A DNA stretch of 64,000 nucleotides from Chondrosia reniformis (lineage: Eukaryota; Porifera; Demospongiae; Chondrillida; Chondrillidae), in NCBI GenBank assembly GCA_947172415.1, contig OX359191.1, positions 1,488,001 to 1,552,000 on the forward strand. The letters are read 5' to 3'. The notes below the pieces were generated by a model. The model did not search any database and had not been told where the DNA came from. It saw only the letters and a list, made by a program, of their open reading frames with translations. Shown here in pieces: positions 21,964 to 32,700 of this stretch. Position 1 is the stretch's first letter, and every line of letters begins with the position of its first letter. The translations under genes were made by a program, and so were the position numbers.

Positions 21964-24795
21964 TCAGATATGGGATACAGAGGTGGAATTTGCCAAGTCA
22001 TCAATATCATCAATATCATCAACATCGTTGGTTTTCGGTTGTACATCATTCGTCTTAACATTCTGCTCTTCTTCAAGTGGATTCTTGTCATGTGGTATGT
22101 TAGTAGAAGGCTCTTCTTTAGACTCCTCACTCTTAGCGTTTATCCGTGAAGCTGCTATGAGCAAAACAAAATAAAATTAAAATAAAATGTCTGTCCCTTA
22201 ATGTATATATATACTTATACGTCACTTAATGTGTATATACATATTAGTTATACCACGGCGCTGAGGTGTATATGGGTTTTATATGTACGAGTCATGAGGG
22301 CGCGAGTACGTATATAACCCATATACACCTCAGCGCCGTGGTATGAGTGATATATACTCCGTCGTTTCTTATCGTTATTTTGGCGGGACTTTCAGGACAG
22401 CTCATCTAGCATCTGGTTGGTTTTGCTTAAACGCTGACGACTTCATAGAATGCTCTTGCCCTGTCTACTCGAACTGTCCTAAATGTAAGGAGAATTGTCC
22501 ACCCTCCACGAAGAAACGTCTTAGTTTACCATATTTGGGCAGGGATATAACAGGATTTAAGAAGCCAATCCTGTTATATCCCGGTTACAAAATTTAAACA
22601 CAGGTGGTTGCCCCAGCAATGGAGTATATGTCTTTTAATGTGTCTATGTATGTCCCTTAATGTGTATATAAATATGATGGAAATTTTTTAACATTTGATT
22701 GAACCCTGAATTGAAGTGTATTAAAAAGAACTAGTCTTTATTCCAGTCTAGCAACTCTTGGAACACTTACCAGCATTGACAGATTCCTGACAGATTTTCA
22801 GATTGCCTAAACATTCTTGTCTAAGTTGGAAGAAAACGGATATGCATAACATAATATCTATACATGCCTATGTATGCAAGGATTTACAAAAGATCAAGAT
22901 CAAGAAAAAGACAAAGATTCCCAGTGTCACTGATGAAGGATGGAATTCCTAAAAACAGCTGTCTGGCCCAGTGGAGCAGAAGAAGAAAGAGAAGCCTCCT
23001 GTATCTTCATCCAAAGCTCTCTCCAGGTTTAGTTTCATATAGACATTTTTACAGAGTAGGCATAAGAAAAATTAATGGTGTATTAGATTTTTATACATAC
23101 TGAGAAATACATCAGCTGAAGTATATTGGAGCTGTATTTAATAACAAATATATCATCACAGTAGATAATAAGCCCACTATATTAGTATGTACATATCCTT
23201 TAAGAAGGTTGGTTACAGAAAATTCCAAATATAACACTTAAAAAGTAATACCTTATTAGACAATTTTATAAAAAGTCATGTATGCATGTACGTACTTCAG
23301 ATTCCAAATAATGGTCTTGTATGTGTGTATAGTACGTAGCTATCACAATTGCTTAGTACTAACTTTTGTGTTTCTGTAACAGCCATTTCAGTTCTATAAT
23401 TCTCTAGCTCCTCATTTAATTTATCAAATTTCTCCTCAACTCCCAGCATTCTCCGCAGCTTTTCAGATAACTCATTGGATTGTTCTGCAGACATACAAAA
23501 TGTATCAAATCTAAGTCCTTTCATCAAATTGTAGCAATATGTAAGAAAATGTAAATTAGCTAAAATGTGATCACTTATCTATTAAAGGACCAATTGAAAG
23601 ATATTACATACACATACATATATATGCAAATTAAAACTTGCCCTAGAATGGCTATTTTACATATGGTATTACAACTTGTATAATACTCACAAACCTTGAC
23701 ATCTCTGGAGTTCATTGCTAGTCATTTCCTAAACAAGTATAAATTAACAGAGTGGAATAGTTGAAGGATTGATTAATGGATGGGTGGGTAGATGGGCGGG
23801 TAGAAGGGCGGGTAGATGGGCGGGTAGTAGGGCGGGTAGAAGGGCGGGTAGAAGGGCGGGTAGATGGGCGGGTAGATGGGCGGGTAGATGGGCGGGTAGA
23901 TGGGCGGGTAGATGGGCGGGTAGAAGGGTAGATGGGCGGGTAGAAGGGCAGGTAGATGGGCGGGTAGAAGGGCGGGTAGAATGGCGGGTAGATGGGCGGG
24001 TAGAAGGGCGGGTAGATGGGCGGGTAGATGGGCGGGTAGAAGGGCGGGTAGATGGGCGGGTAGATGGGCGGGTAGATGGGCGGGTAGAAGGGCGGGTAGA
24101 TGGGCGGGTAGAAGGGCGGGTAGAAGGGCGGGTAGATGGGCGGGTAGAAGGGCGGGTAGAAGGGCGGGTAGATGGGCGGGTAGAAGGGCGGGTAGATGGG
24201 CGGGTAGATGGGCGGGTAGATGGGCGGGTAGAAGGGCGGGTAGAAGGGTGGATGGGCTAGTGGATGGACAGATAGGTCTGTGAGTGTATGGGGCCTAACA
24301 TTGTTGCCATCAAAACCTTATCATTTTTCATGTCATCTACTTCTCTCTGCAGAATACTCTTTTCACCAATGCAAGACTTAAGACTCTCACTTTGACGTTT
24401 AAAGTTGCTTTCCTGAGTTTCTTTCTGCATGATTCCAAAACAATCAAATTGCATTATGTGCAATATTATTAATGCAAAGGAACATTGATCTCCAATGAAG
24501 AAACATATGCAGGATTGCAAACATATGAATGTGTTCCACTGACAATAAAGTGTACACTAAGCGTGTTACTAGCTCCTTAGATACTCTCAAGTACTGTGGA
24601 ACTCACGCCAATCATGCACTTGCTGTGATCGTCTGTTAGACTGTCAATTTCTCTTGTGGTTAATACATGCTCTTCCTTGAGGTTTGCTAACTCCCTCTTA
24701 AGGGAACTGTTGTGGTTGACATAGGAGAGCAGCATACCACACAGAATAACAAACACCAGAATGACTGTTACCCCAAGTATACGAATCTGGTTCAT
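21964..24795 (-). CDS. type II membrane protein with coiled coil, possibly GOLM1/GOLM2-like
   Basis: Six exons: 24607-24795, 24317-24424, 23695-23728, 23364-23484, 22771-22820, 21964-22156, all with GT/AG ends and consistent phase, give ~230 residues. The protein starts MNQIRILG, has one membrane helix at residues ~6-25 (GVTVILVFVILCGMLLSYV), then a long luminal coiled coil with isolated Cys residues (LKRELANLKEEHVLTTREID; FKRQSESLKSCIGEKS; ELSEKLRRMLG), and ends in an acidic tail (DDIDDIDDL). A short cytosolic end, a signal anchor, a coiled coil and an acidic disordered tail are the layout of Golgi proteins GOLM1/GOLM2 (CASC4). Sequence similarity alone is too weak to be sure, so other Golgi or ER coiled-coil proteins remain possible. 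It ends 275 bases before the UBR5-like start, on the same strand. Confidence 0.6.
22254..22343. repeat. long perfect palindrome in intron
   Basis: ACCACGGCGCTGAGGTGTAT with ATGGGTTTATA is inverted at 22311-22343 (TATAACCCATATACACC, TCAGCGCCGTGGTA). Arms are ~33 bases, the centre ~25. The GC-rich arms stand out from the AT-rich surroundings. Confidence 0.8.
22343..22597 (+). other. Cys-rich open frame beside the palindrome, unrecognised
   Basis: A plus-strand open frame of ~84 codons beginning near MSDIYSVVSY contains ECSCPVYSNCPKCKENC and ends shortly after a second hairpin (GGATATAACAGGATT against AATCCTGTTATATCC at 22540-22583). Together with the palindrome at 22254 it may be one inserted element inside an intron of the membrane-protein gene. 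No family is recognised and it may not be coding. Confidence 0.25.
22870..23105 (+). repeat. hammerhead-core repeat family, copy 2 (core decayed)
   Basis: It matches 14640-14870 throughout (GGATTTACAAAAGATCAA, CTGATGAAGGATGGAATTCC, ACAGCTGTCTGGCCCAG). The GAAA of the core is AAAA here, so the ribozyme core is probably dead. Confidence 0.7.
23770..24265 (+). repeat. 12-bp G-rich minisatellite, ~40 copies
   Basis: Units alternate between TAGATGGGCGGG and TAGAAGGGCGGG. Each holds two GGG runs, so the plus strand (template strand of the surrounding minus-strand gene is the plus strand) can form G-quadruplexes throughout. It lies in intron 2 of the membrane-protein gene. The two long plus-strand frames (repeats of GRWA/GRRA and VDGR) are by-products of the 12-base period. 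Confidence 0.95.
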
Positions 24796-25009
24796 GGTCT
24801 AAATAACAAAAGGGATTAAGTGTATTCAGAAACTCTACACATATCACTTGTAACATTTATGCAGAGCACAAATTTAGAAAGAAAAGATAAATTTAAATAT
24901 AAAAATAAAATACTCAGCTACCTACGCAAACCATATACCCCATACTAGATCACAGTACTGTCCTCTCTCCCACAATTAATAGACCTTATCATTTCGGTCA
25001 TTCATTCAT
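24796..25009. other. 5' flank of the membrane-protein gene
   Basis: AT-rich sequence directly upstream of the minus-strand ATG at 24795 presumably contains its promoter. No clear motif is seen. Confidence 0.35.
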
Positions 25010-25215
25010 TTGTAAACACACGCCCACGCAGCCACCTGTATTTCCGCCCACATTTTTTTCTGCCGCCTACCTTTTCCCCCCTCCCCCTTTGTTTGTGTAT
25101 ATAAGTCACCATGCCATGTACTCTTTGTGATCTACCACTGATGAAGGTCCTAGATTGGGCCAAAACGTTTGGTAAACTTGGTGACATTCAACATCTGTCC
25201 CTCGATTTCTTGGCT
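25010..25215 (+). mobile_element. decayed terminal fragment of a Penelope-like element
   Basis: It matches the right arm of the element at 61655-61822: TATATAAGTCACCATGCC, ACCACTGATGAAGGTCC, GGGCCAAAACGTTTGGTA, ACATCTGTCCC and CTTGGCTA in the same order. The GAAA of the hammerhead-like core has decayed. No ORF is attached. Confidence 0.7.
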
Positions 25216-25589
25216 AGTGAAGTTCTCAATCAAAAGATAAATTTGGTTCACTTTCACCAATTGGCCATGAGTAATAACATTTGCACACACTGTCATTGAG
25301 GAAACTTTCATGTGAAGAAATACATTTTCATGTTGAAATATTTTAGTGGTCTGGGCCAACCCATAATTACGTTAATATGAGTTAATAAAAAAATTCATGC
25401 AAGATCTTTTCATTGTTTGAGTCAACCACAAATATAGTGTAAAAATTTCCCAATTATGTTATTATTAGTACATTTACTGGCATACACATAGTAAGAATTG
25501 TGCACAGACTATGGTAAATCACTGGAAATAATTAACCAATCACCAATTAGTGTAACACTAGTGCAACAGTAACAGTTGTGCTGGCTCTT

Positions 25590-25720
25590 TGATGATTTTA
25601 TCATCTCTTTCATGGCTGGGAGGCAATCACTGGTTGATATTATTACTTCTGTCTCCCCAGCCAAGATAACACTTTGGTGGCTTGGAATAATAATTTCCAG
25701 TGATGACTTTGTGTTGATGG
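25590..25720 (-). repeat. old copy of the hammerhead foldback element of 59.2 kb
   Basis: It shares CATGGCTGGGAGGCAATCACTG(GTT), CCCCAGCCAAGAT and TTCCAGTGATGAC with the right arm at 59620-59745, with many substitutions. The minus-strand frame across it (starting MNVSTSGS) overlaps the repeat and is not taken as a gene. Confidence 0.55.
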
Positions 25721-26689
25721 TGTTTTTGTAATCTATTGTGCTCCCTGTAAAGTAGTCATATTGAGCTAAGTGGAGTAACAGTATAATGATGCTACCAGAA
25801 GTAGACACATTCATGATACTACTCCATATTGAAAATTGAAACTACCTTTCTGTGCGTAATGGCTTTAGTTAGAGATTGAATTGTTCATAAATCAATAATG
25901 GTCACTTCAATAACAACCACACAGCATGTCTCATAAAAGGTTACACACCCACCCACACACACACTAGTCTGAAAATGACCAAATGTAAACAGAGAGCTCA
26001 AAAAGTATATCAAAGTAGATTATTCAAACGGAAATGGGAGGCGCAACTTTAGCATGGGAATCGAACATGGGCTGCCGTATAATTTAACCTAAAACTTACC
26101 GCTATCTTATCTTTAGCTAGACGCCAAATACTCATTGTTTACGACAAATGGACACACTACAGAATCTCAAACACAGTCTACACGAATGGGCCGCTCTTCT
26201 AGAACTCTGGGGTCACAAGGAATGCTTCAAAGCATTACTCGAGTAGGTTATCGTTACTATCTACCTACGATCCTGATGTCTCAGCGAGCCTACAGGAATG
26301 CTATTTACTATACTCGAAAAAGTCTGTAAAATTCCTAAAATGCCAATCACTAAGTTTAAATTTCAGTATACATGCCATCGATGTTAAGGTAAAGTATCCT
26401 TACGAATTTGGGTATTTAGATATATTCATTCAACATACTAGATGACTTACACTATTTCAACCAAAAGGGAGACTCACTCTTAGAGATTTTGCTTACGCCA
26501 ACAACACGCTCGCTCTGACCAATCGAGTCGAAGAGTAAACGAAATAAAACGGTGACATTTTAATTAATATTCATTTTCACATTCCGGAGATGATGATGCT
26601 AGATGTACAGCTAGTGCAAGGTATAGGCTCCATACTGATAGTAATATCTAATAGGACCATTATATAATGCATGATCATGAATTTAGAAG
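25721..26689. other. non-coding stretch with an unrecognised open frame
   Basis: No gene with family support is seen. At ~26125-26340 on the plus strand a frame reads KWTHYRISNTVYTNG and later sequence that looks protein-like, but it is broken and unrecognised. It could be the relic of a transposon ORF. Confidence 0.25.
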
Positions 26690-26840
26690 TAAGGATGACA
26701 ATACCTACATCGCATAAGTGAAAAAGCAAAGCAAAATTGAGATTATAATGATAAGACTAGCCATGCAGAAGTGGCATGTATACTGAAATTTAAACTTAGT
26801 GATGCACATTAATCAATTAATATTGCTTCTATATTATAAA
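26690..26840. repeat. dispersed repeat copy (family of 1650-1840)
   Basis: It contains GTAAGGATGACAATACC, GATAAGACTAGCCATGCAG, AAGTGGCATGTATACTGAAA and TGATGCACATT, a decayed version of the copies at 1650 and 60485. Confidence 0.45.
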
Positions 26841-26935
26841 AATGACGTACCATAATTCTATATAATGGCCCACCAGACACATTAGGTAAAGTCCTCACAC
26901 TGAATGGGCAAGTAAAGTGTGCCTTATAGCAATCA

Positions 26936-27355
26936 CTATAAAAGTAACTCATGGCATGCATTCATGTAATAGATAATGTCAGTAGCTAACTTGCTTGATG
27001 AGGTAATAGTTTCTTGTAAGATTGTTAGGTGGAAATGAGTACTCAGCACTACATGCAGCAGTAGATGTTCCTGTGCATATATATGATTCATAGAGGACTC
27101 TGTGAGCTTCATCAGCAGTGAACATTCAATCAGACATTTTGAAAATTTGTGAAATGGGAAGCGAAAGAGTGTTCCATTGTAGTGGTTTGTATATATGATT
27201 GTTGAACCCAAATACTCCCTCAAATGGAGCTGATTGAACAGCATATCTGTTGAACTCCTCCAATGGGAGTCTTACCTTCATTCTTAATGATTGTCTCATG
27301 AGGATCCATTATACCAACACAATCTCCACTGACTATAGTGGGTAGATCTACACAT
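26936..27355 (-). pseudogene. sacsin-like N-terminal repeat fragment
   Basis: Reading right to left, 27355-27282 gives DLPTIVSGDCVGIMDPHET followed by IIKNE, the hallmark strand after the ATPase part of the sacsin internal repeat (FNSVYHITDVP...GD..G..DPH). After a short gap comes APFEGVFG and then YNGTLFRFPFHKFS, matching the sacsin block in which an FAPF-GIFG strand precedes PGTFFRFPLR. The pieces are in different frames with stops beyond, and no upstream ATP-binding part is found, so this is most simply a pseudogene fragment. Sacsins are large chaperone-like proteins with Hsp90-type ATPase repeats. Frame changes by small introns cannot be fully excluded. Confidence 0.6.
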
Positions 27356-27359
27356 GAAA

Positions 27360-28075
27360 ATGTAATTCAATTAAGTCGCTCATGAGAAATGATACCATAC
27401 CTTCAGACAGTACAGTATGTCTTTCTCTACTTCATGATATGATAATGATAATTGCGCAGGGGCAAGAAAGTAGGGTCTAGCATATATATACCTTAATTAG
27501 AAGCAATTGTTAATATTCTGATTAAATTATAATCTTAGTCTTCTACCCCGCCCCTTTAGTGTCCCTGCCCCACCCTCTTAGAGCAGGTCTGGATAAATTA
27601 GAGATACAAATATCAACTCTATATTCACTGGCAGCCAATGTTCAGGGACTCTGTAAAGACTATAACGGAGATTTCTTGCATGGCTCCCAACATGACAGAT
27701 GTTCAAATACCAGATAGGGAGTTTATACAGTTGGAAAGTGTTACATTTCTCACTGCCAGTGAGAACTGCGTACAGTAACTGTGTCATTTATACATTATGT
27801 GGTCCCAGAGACATGAAAATGTATATATTTGCTTCCCCAACTTACAAGTTTTCTAGATAATTATGATGTATACATTCCCTACTTATGGAATGCACACACT
27901 TACAATTATGTATGTATGTATGTAGTGATTGATGTTTATCTGTATAATAATTGGCAATTTTCAAATACAAACATAAAATATAATGTTTCACTGTGTATTT
28001 GTTCACTTTTGACTCGTAGGACAGTTATGGAATGTTCCCATAGGTATTGATTACCTTCGTACTGCAAGAAGTGGA
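27360..28075. other. non-coding stretch, nothing recognised
   Basis: AT-rich sequence. A minus-strand open frame at 27578-27787 shows no family resemblance and could be a further remnant of the sacsin-like unit. No RNA gene is seen. Confidence 0.3.
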
Positions 28076-28372
28076 TTAATGTTGTTTGCAGTCAATGGTA
28101 AAATATACAAGTTCTGTGGTAAAATAATCAAAAATATCCAAGAGTTTACGAGTCCAGTATTTACAGCAAAATGTTCTTTCAATTGATCCATTCATTGCAG
28201 TCCAACAGCTTTCCTGTATATACTTCTTTAGCATCATCTGAAAGATGACCCCAGGGCACACCACGAGGAGGTAGAAGTACTTCATGCCCCAAAAGGCCTC
28301 CGGTTTCTCAACTATGTTTGACACTTCCACTACTTGCGTCGTAAGAGAAGTTGCTCGGGAACGGTCTGGCAT
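28076..28372 (-). CDS. unrecognised 98-residue frame with a hydrophobic segment
   Basis: From an ATG (MPDRSRATSL) the frame runs to TAA with a plausible membrane segment (YFYLLVVCPGVIFQMML) at residues ~32-49. A GT at ~28190 could end an exon. Just upstream (28400-28600) another frame reads FKLRCVHMMILIGGSLWVG, also hydrophobic. Together these might be a small membrane protein gene or a decayed one. I do not recognise it. Another frame of the same DNA reads LLGHEVLLPPRGVPWGHLSD, which also looks protein-like, so the true frame is unclear. Confidence 0.25.
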   Translation of the reverse strand: MPDRSRATSLTTQVVEVSNIVEKPEAFWGMKYFYLLVVCPGVIFQMMLKKYIQESCWTAMNGSIERTFCCKYWTRKLLDIFDYFTTELVYFTIDCKQH

Positions 28373-28712
28373 ACCTGACCGACCTGTGACCAGTTACTAG
28401 TCTTGCCCTTTTTTTATTTTTTATTTATATAAGTCATTACAAGTCTTGCCCTGCCTCACGCTATGGACAGAACAAGCCCGACCCACAAACTCCCACCAAT
28501 GAGAATCATCATGTGCACACAACGCAGCTTGAAAGCACTGTACACAGACTTTAGCTCATTGGGATCGGCCAGGTCGCTTTAGAGTAGGGACCCATCGATA
28601 TCAATGAACTACAAGAAAAGAATTAGAGAATACCTAATTACCAGCATCTACATACGGACATAAATGTTGAGCACATGCGCATGTAAAATTCCAAATGCAA
28701 ATGCAAATGCAA

Positions 28713-28802
28713 ATGCTTCCTAACCAACCTGATGTGGCAGCCTACAATAGCTTCCTGACCGACTACGTAGTGGCACTAGTACTGGACCACGCCAACCTCC
28801 AG
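28713..28802 (+). CDS. candidate first exon of an unknown plus-strand gene
   Basis: An ATG after three copies of AAATGC opens MLPNQPDVAAYNSFLTDYVV and continues ALVLDHANLQ up to CAG|GTACGG, a normal donor. The composition is strongly protein-like against the AT-rich surroundings. No following exon could be identified, so it may be an orphan fragment of a broken or displaced gene. Confidence 0.3.
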
Positions 28803-29747
28803 GTACGGGTCATATAGTGAGAACACACAAGTGCCAATTTAACACACAAGTGAATTAATATATAGGGAGATCTTCTCCGAGCTCTAACCCATAGATAGAG
28901 AGACCACCCCACTATACGAACACCTAATCGATAATTAAATGGCTCTCACTTGTAGAACAAATTTTACACATGTACAAGTCAAGTGGTATCTTCACCTCCA
29001 AATTGAGATTGGGCAGTTTCTGCAAAGTTATTAATGGATTTACATTAAGAAACAAACATTAATTTGTTTTATGTAATGTAATGTGTGTACTTCATGTGTT
29101 TGTCTGTTTACAGGACCTATTTGTGACTAATAATACGTATGTAGGTAGAGAATTATTTCTGTAGATTATTAAATTATCATTGACACTTTTCTGTCCAACC
29201 GTTTCACTGAAAAAGCACATGACAGTGGTTGATGCAATAACAGGTTTTGAAGGATTATTGTCTGAGCATGCACTAATTGAAAAACAACACTTGTGGTTAG
29301 AAGTCTAGAAAAACTTAACATTTATAGTGCCATAAAGCTATGTACGTATATATAAGAATTGCAGTGCTCTATACTGCCGGTGAGATAGGCATATATACAT
29401 AATATACCACAGCACTACACATAGTACATTTTATATATACGTAGTTATCATTTGTTATGTGTATAATATATATTCCTGTTGTCACGGGGGAGCATGTCAT
29501 AACACACAAGTCACTTAAATTATTACTGGCATCCAAATTATTAAAATATCCAAAATATACCTACCTAGTAGCAAGTGAGTGTATATACAGTACAAGTTAC
29601 AATATACTGTCCATATAAATTTAATAAGGGTCCTGGTATGGACCCCTCAATAAACTCTAAAGTACTAGTTATACAAAAATTGTACATATACTGTGTAAAT
29701 AGATTTTGTAAAACTATCTAATTGTGTATTAGTAACTGCTCTAAAGA
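28803..29747. other. non-coding stretch between genes
   Basis: Very AT-rich with scattered TACGTA motifs. It includes the 3' flank of the TRP-type channel gene; no feature is recognisable. Confidence 0.35.
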
Positions 29748-32700
29748 TTATATACTGGTACTGTGCTGAAGAGGAGGGTGTGTAGCTGGAGCTGTTGCTG
29801 CTGTGGGTTTAGGATTTAGCTGCTCGACTATATCCATCAGATTTAAAAGGTTTTTCTTAATTTCTTCCAATTTCACTGAATCAGAGGATCTACATGGAAG
29901 GGTAACAAAATGATAACATTTTATCTGGAATCTTTCAGTGGTTCTTACTCCAAAGATTGATTCTTCAAATTCTTGTATGCTCCTTTTAAGTCTGCCATTC
30001 TTTCTTCATCTATATACGTATGTGATAAAAGATGGCTTAAAGTAATCGCTGACTGACATGCATAAACCTTAACTTACTTAGCAAGTGGTACTTCCTGTAA
30101 GGGAAATCTATATATTTACTGTATCTGTTTAGATGTCTTGCTAATACTTGATAATATTTGGTGTTGACTTTGTCTACCGTGTCTTCATAACTCTTGCTCA
30201 TTTGGGCAATCAGCACATTTAACAAGACAATAATCAGAAAGAAAAGGAAGGTAAGATAGACCACTATTGGAAGCCACCTAAAAATATTACATGAAGAGTC
30301 AAAATATACTCCTTCCATGCAATAACTGTTAATTCTTACGCAAATCCACTGTAAATTCCAGTATCTTCATCATTCATAAAATAGTTATCCAAAAGTCCTC
30401 CTCCCTCCACTAGTGTACGTATCCCAAAGAAAAGAGTGTGCCAAGGGTAGCTATATAACGAAAAATTGTTTGCAGTGTCTTTAGATAGTGCAAGTTGTGG
30501 TCATTGAAGCAACCAAACACTTACAGTGTATCCAGAGGATTTAAGGTTTGATCTGTCCTAATACTTCCATTGTTTTCAATCATTATTCCAGACCTCAGGG
30601 CAAGATAAAATGAGCCCACAAAGACATAAAGGACCAATATGAAGAACACGAGAAACTTAGATATATCATTTTTCAAAATTTCCACCAACGCGTACAGATA
30701 AACTCCAGTAAACCTGTGTTTAAATTAGAGGAGAGAGATAGGTGACTTTGAATGTTTTAACAAGTTCTCAATCTAATAAAAACAACCAATGAGTGATGAG
30801 TTAAACTAACGCTAATCCTGACGCATAAAAACTTCTTCCAAATAAGATCTTTTTAAAAGGATCATCTTTCGACTTTCAGAGCATCTAAAGATGCAGTTTT
30901 GTTGTTTCTTCTTGGTTGTCAGATGTTTCGACCCCGAGGGTCTCTTTCAGAGACACTTTAAAAGTCAAAGATGATCCTTTCAAAAGATAAGTTCAACACG
31001 AAATCATTACTGTATCTTTGTCAATAATTATTTCTCCAATTTACAATATTTAAATACCTACATAATACCCCACGTGAATATAAACCTTGTAATGGTATCC
31101 ATTTGTAGTAACAAGCAGACAATGCAAAATAAATGGAACTGGAAAGATGTGTACATAACTGGTTAATCATGCTTAAGTATTAGTTCTAAAAACAAATAGA
31201 CTTACTTGTAAACTGCAACATATTCAAAAATCAACATTGCATTGAAGAAGTATGTAAGACAGGCAAACACCCATTGCTGTGTTGATGCGTAAACACAGAC
31301 ATAATTGATGGAAACATTTGGTGCAGGAATACTACAGTAGTCAATGCCAGTTGATGCACACCAGGTTGTAGCAGCCCTCAATGGAAGCACAAGCAGAAGT
31401 GGGATTAATACAGCTGGTAGCTGCAGCCAATTGAGATGATCTTTAAAATACCCTTGAGCGCTAAATGTACAACAAGTGACAAAAGAGTACATTTAGTATA
31501 CTGCAGTCTCATTCAATTAAATGTATATACTGAATTACCCTTCTTTTAACTCCCTAAATTCATCGAATATCTTCCAAAGAAAGAAACAAAATGATATGAT
31601 CTCAAAGGCAAGTCTTGCCCAATCCCAGTTGTCAACATAGCAACCCGGATTAGGATGGCCTGGCCTGGCCGGTATAAGTAAAGCCAGGGTCAAAATTGCC
31701 ATTCTAACCATGTAGAAGAAAAACAACTTCCTGCATGTAGTGAAAAAGAAAGGCAATGAATGAGATACATACGTACATGTCCAGAAGGAACAGCCGGTAT
31801 ATACATAAGTACCTATATATATACAAGTTATAAATTATAAAGGCTTCCTTACGAGTGATGGATAAATGCAAAATTCCACTTGTAATCCAGCAATGTTTGA
31901 ACAGCAGGATGAGAAGCAACCATCTACAATGCAAAATATACAAGTTTGGACGCAATGTATGACATGTATATAAAATAGCACATTAATATTGAAGGAAGAC
32001 ATAAGGATTAAATTTTACGACCACATGAAAAATCCAACACCATTTTTCTACATGGTATGCCTACTTTGTAAAAAGACCTTTAGGGAACTAAACCTGGAGA
32101 GAGCTTTGTAGTTAGCATAAATATACATACATATATGTATGACCAATCTAGAAAACCATAATATTATTATGCCAAAAATATAGCTAGCATGCATGCATCA
32201 TATAAAGGTATATGTGATATGCAGTAAACCACATGTATATACATACATGAACAAAAATGACTATAACATGCATGTACAAACATACGTATCTTATACGTGT
32301 ACGTACCTCTTGTGAAGCTAAGGTGTAAAAGGATTTGTTTTCAGTACTTGATTTCTTCTTGAAATTTTCCAATGGCTTCTTACAGGCCAAGAAGAAATAA
32401 TATGGAATCCTAAGCATGGATGCCAGCAGCAAGTAGACTATGTGGCAGCACCCAGATTGGGGATCTTTACAACAACTGGAATTCTCTGAGCTAGTTGGTT
32501 CACTTTTTTCTTTTTCTTTAGGATTGTCAGTATCAAGTGCTTCACAGTTGACCACTCTATCTCCAATTATAAATTTGTCCAGTACAGCTTCAGTGAAGTT
32601 CTTTAATCCATCAGAATTGCATAAAAACAAAAACAAAATACGTAATTATTATAATTGTAATGCTTATAGGTTAGAATTTTGTGAGAATTAAGATTAGTGT

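Noticed and set aside
23769-24283. Long plus-strand ORFs of repeated GRWA/GRRA and VDGR units
   Set aside because: They result from the 12-bp period of the minisatellite, which keeps all frames open; no start context, splice or family support.
25509-25814. Minus-strand ORF with a signal-peptide-like start (MNVSTSGS)
   Set aside because: Most of it overlaps a decayed copy of the 59.2-kb foldback element; the similarity is at the DNA level.
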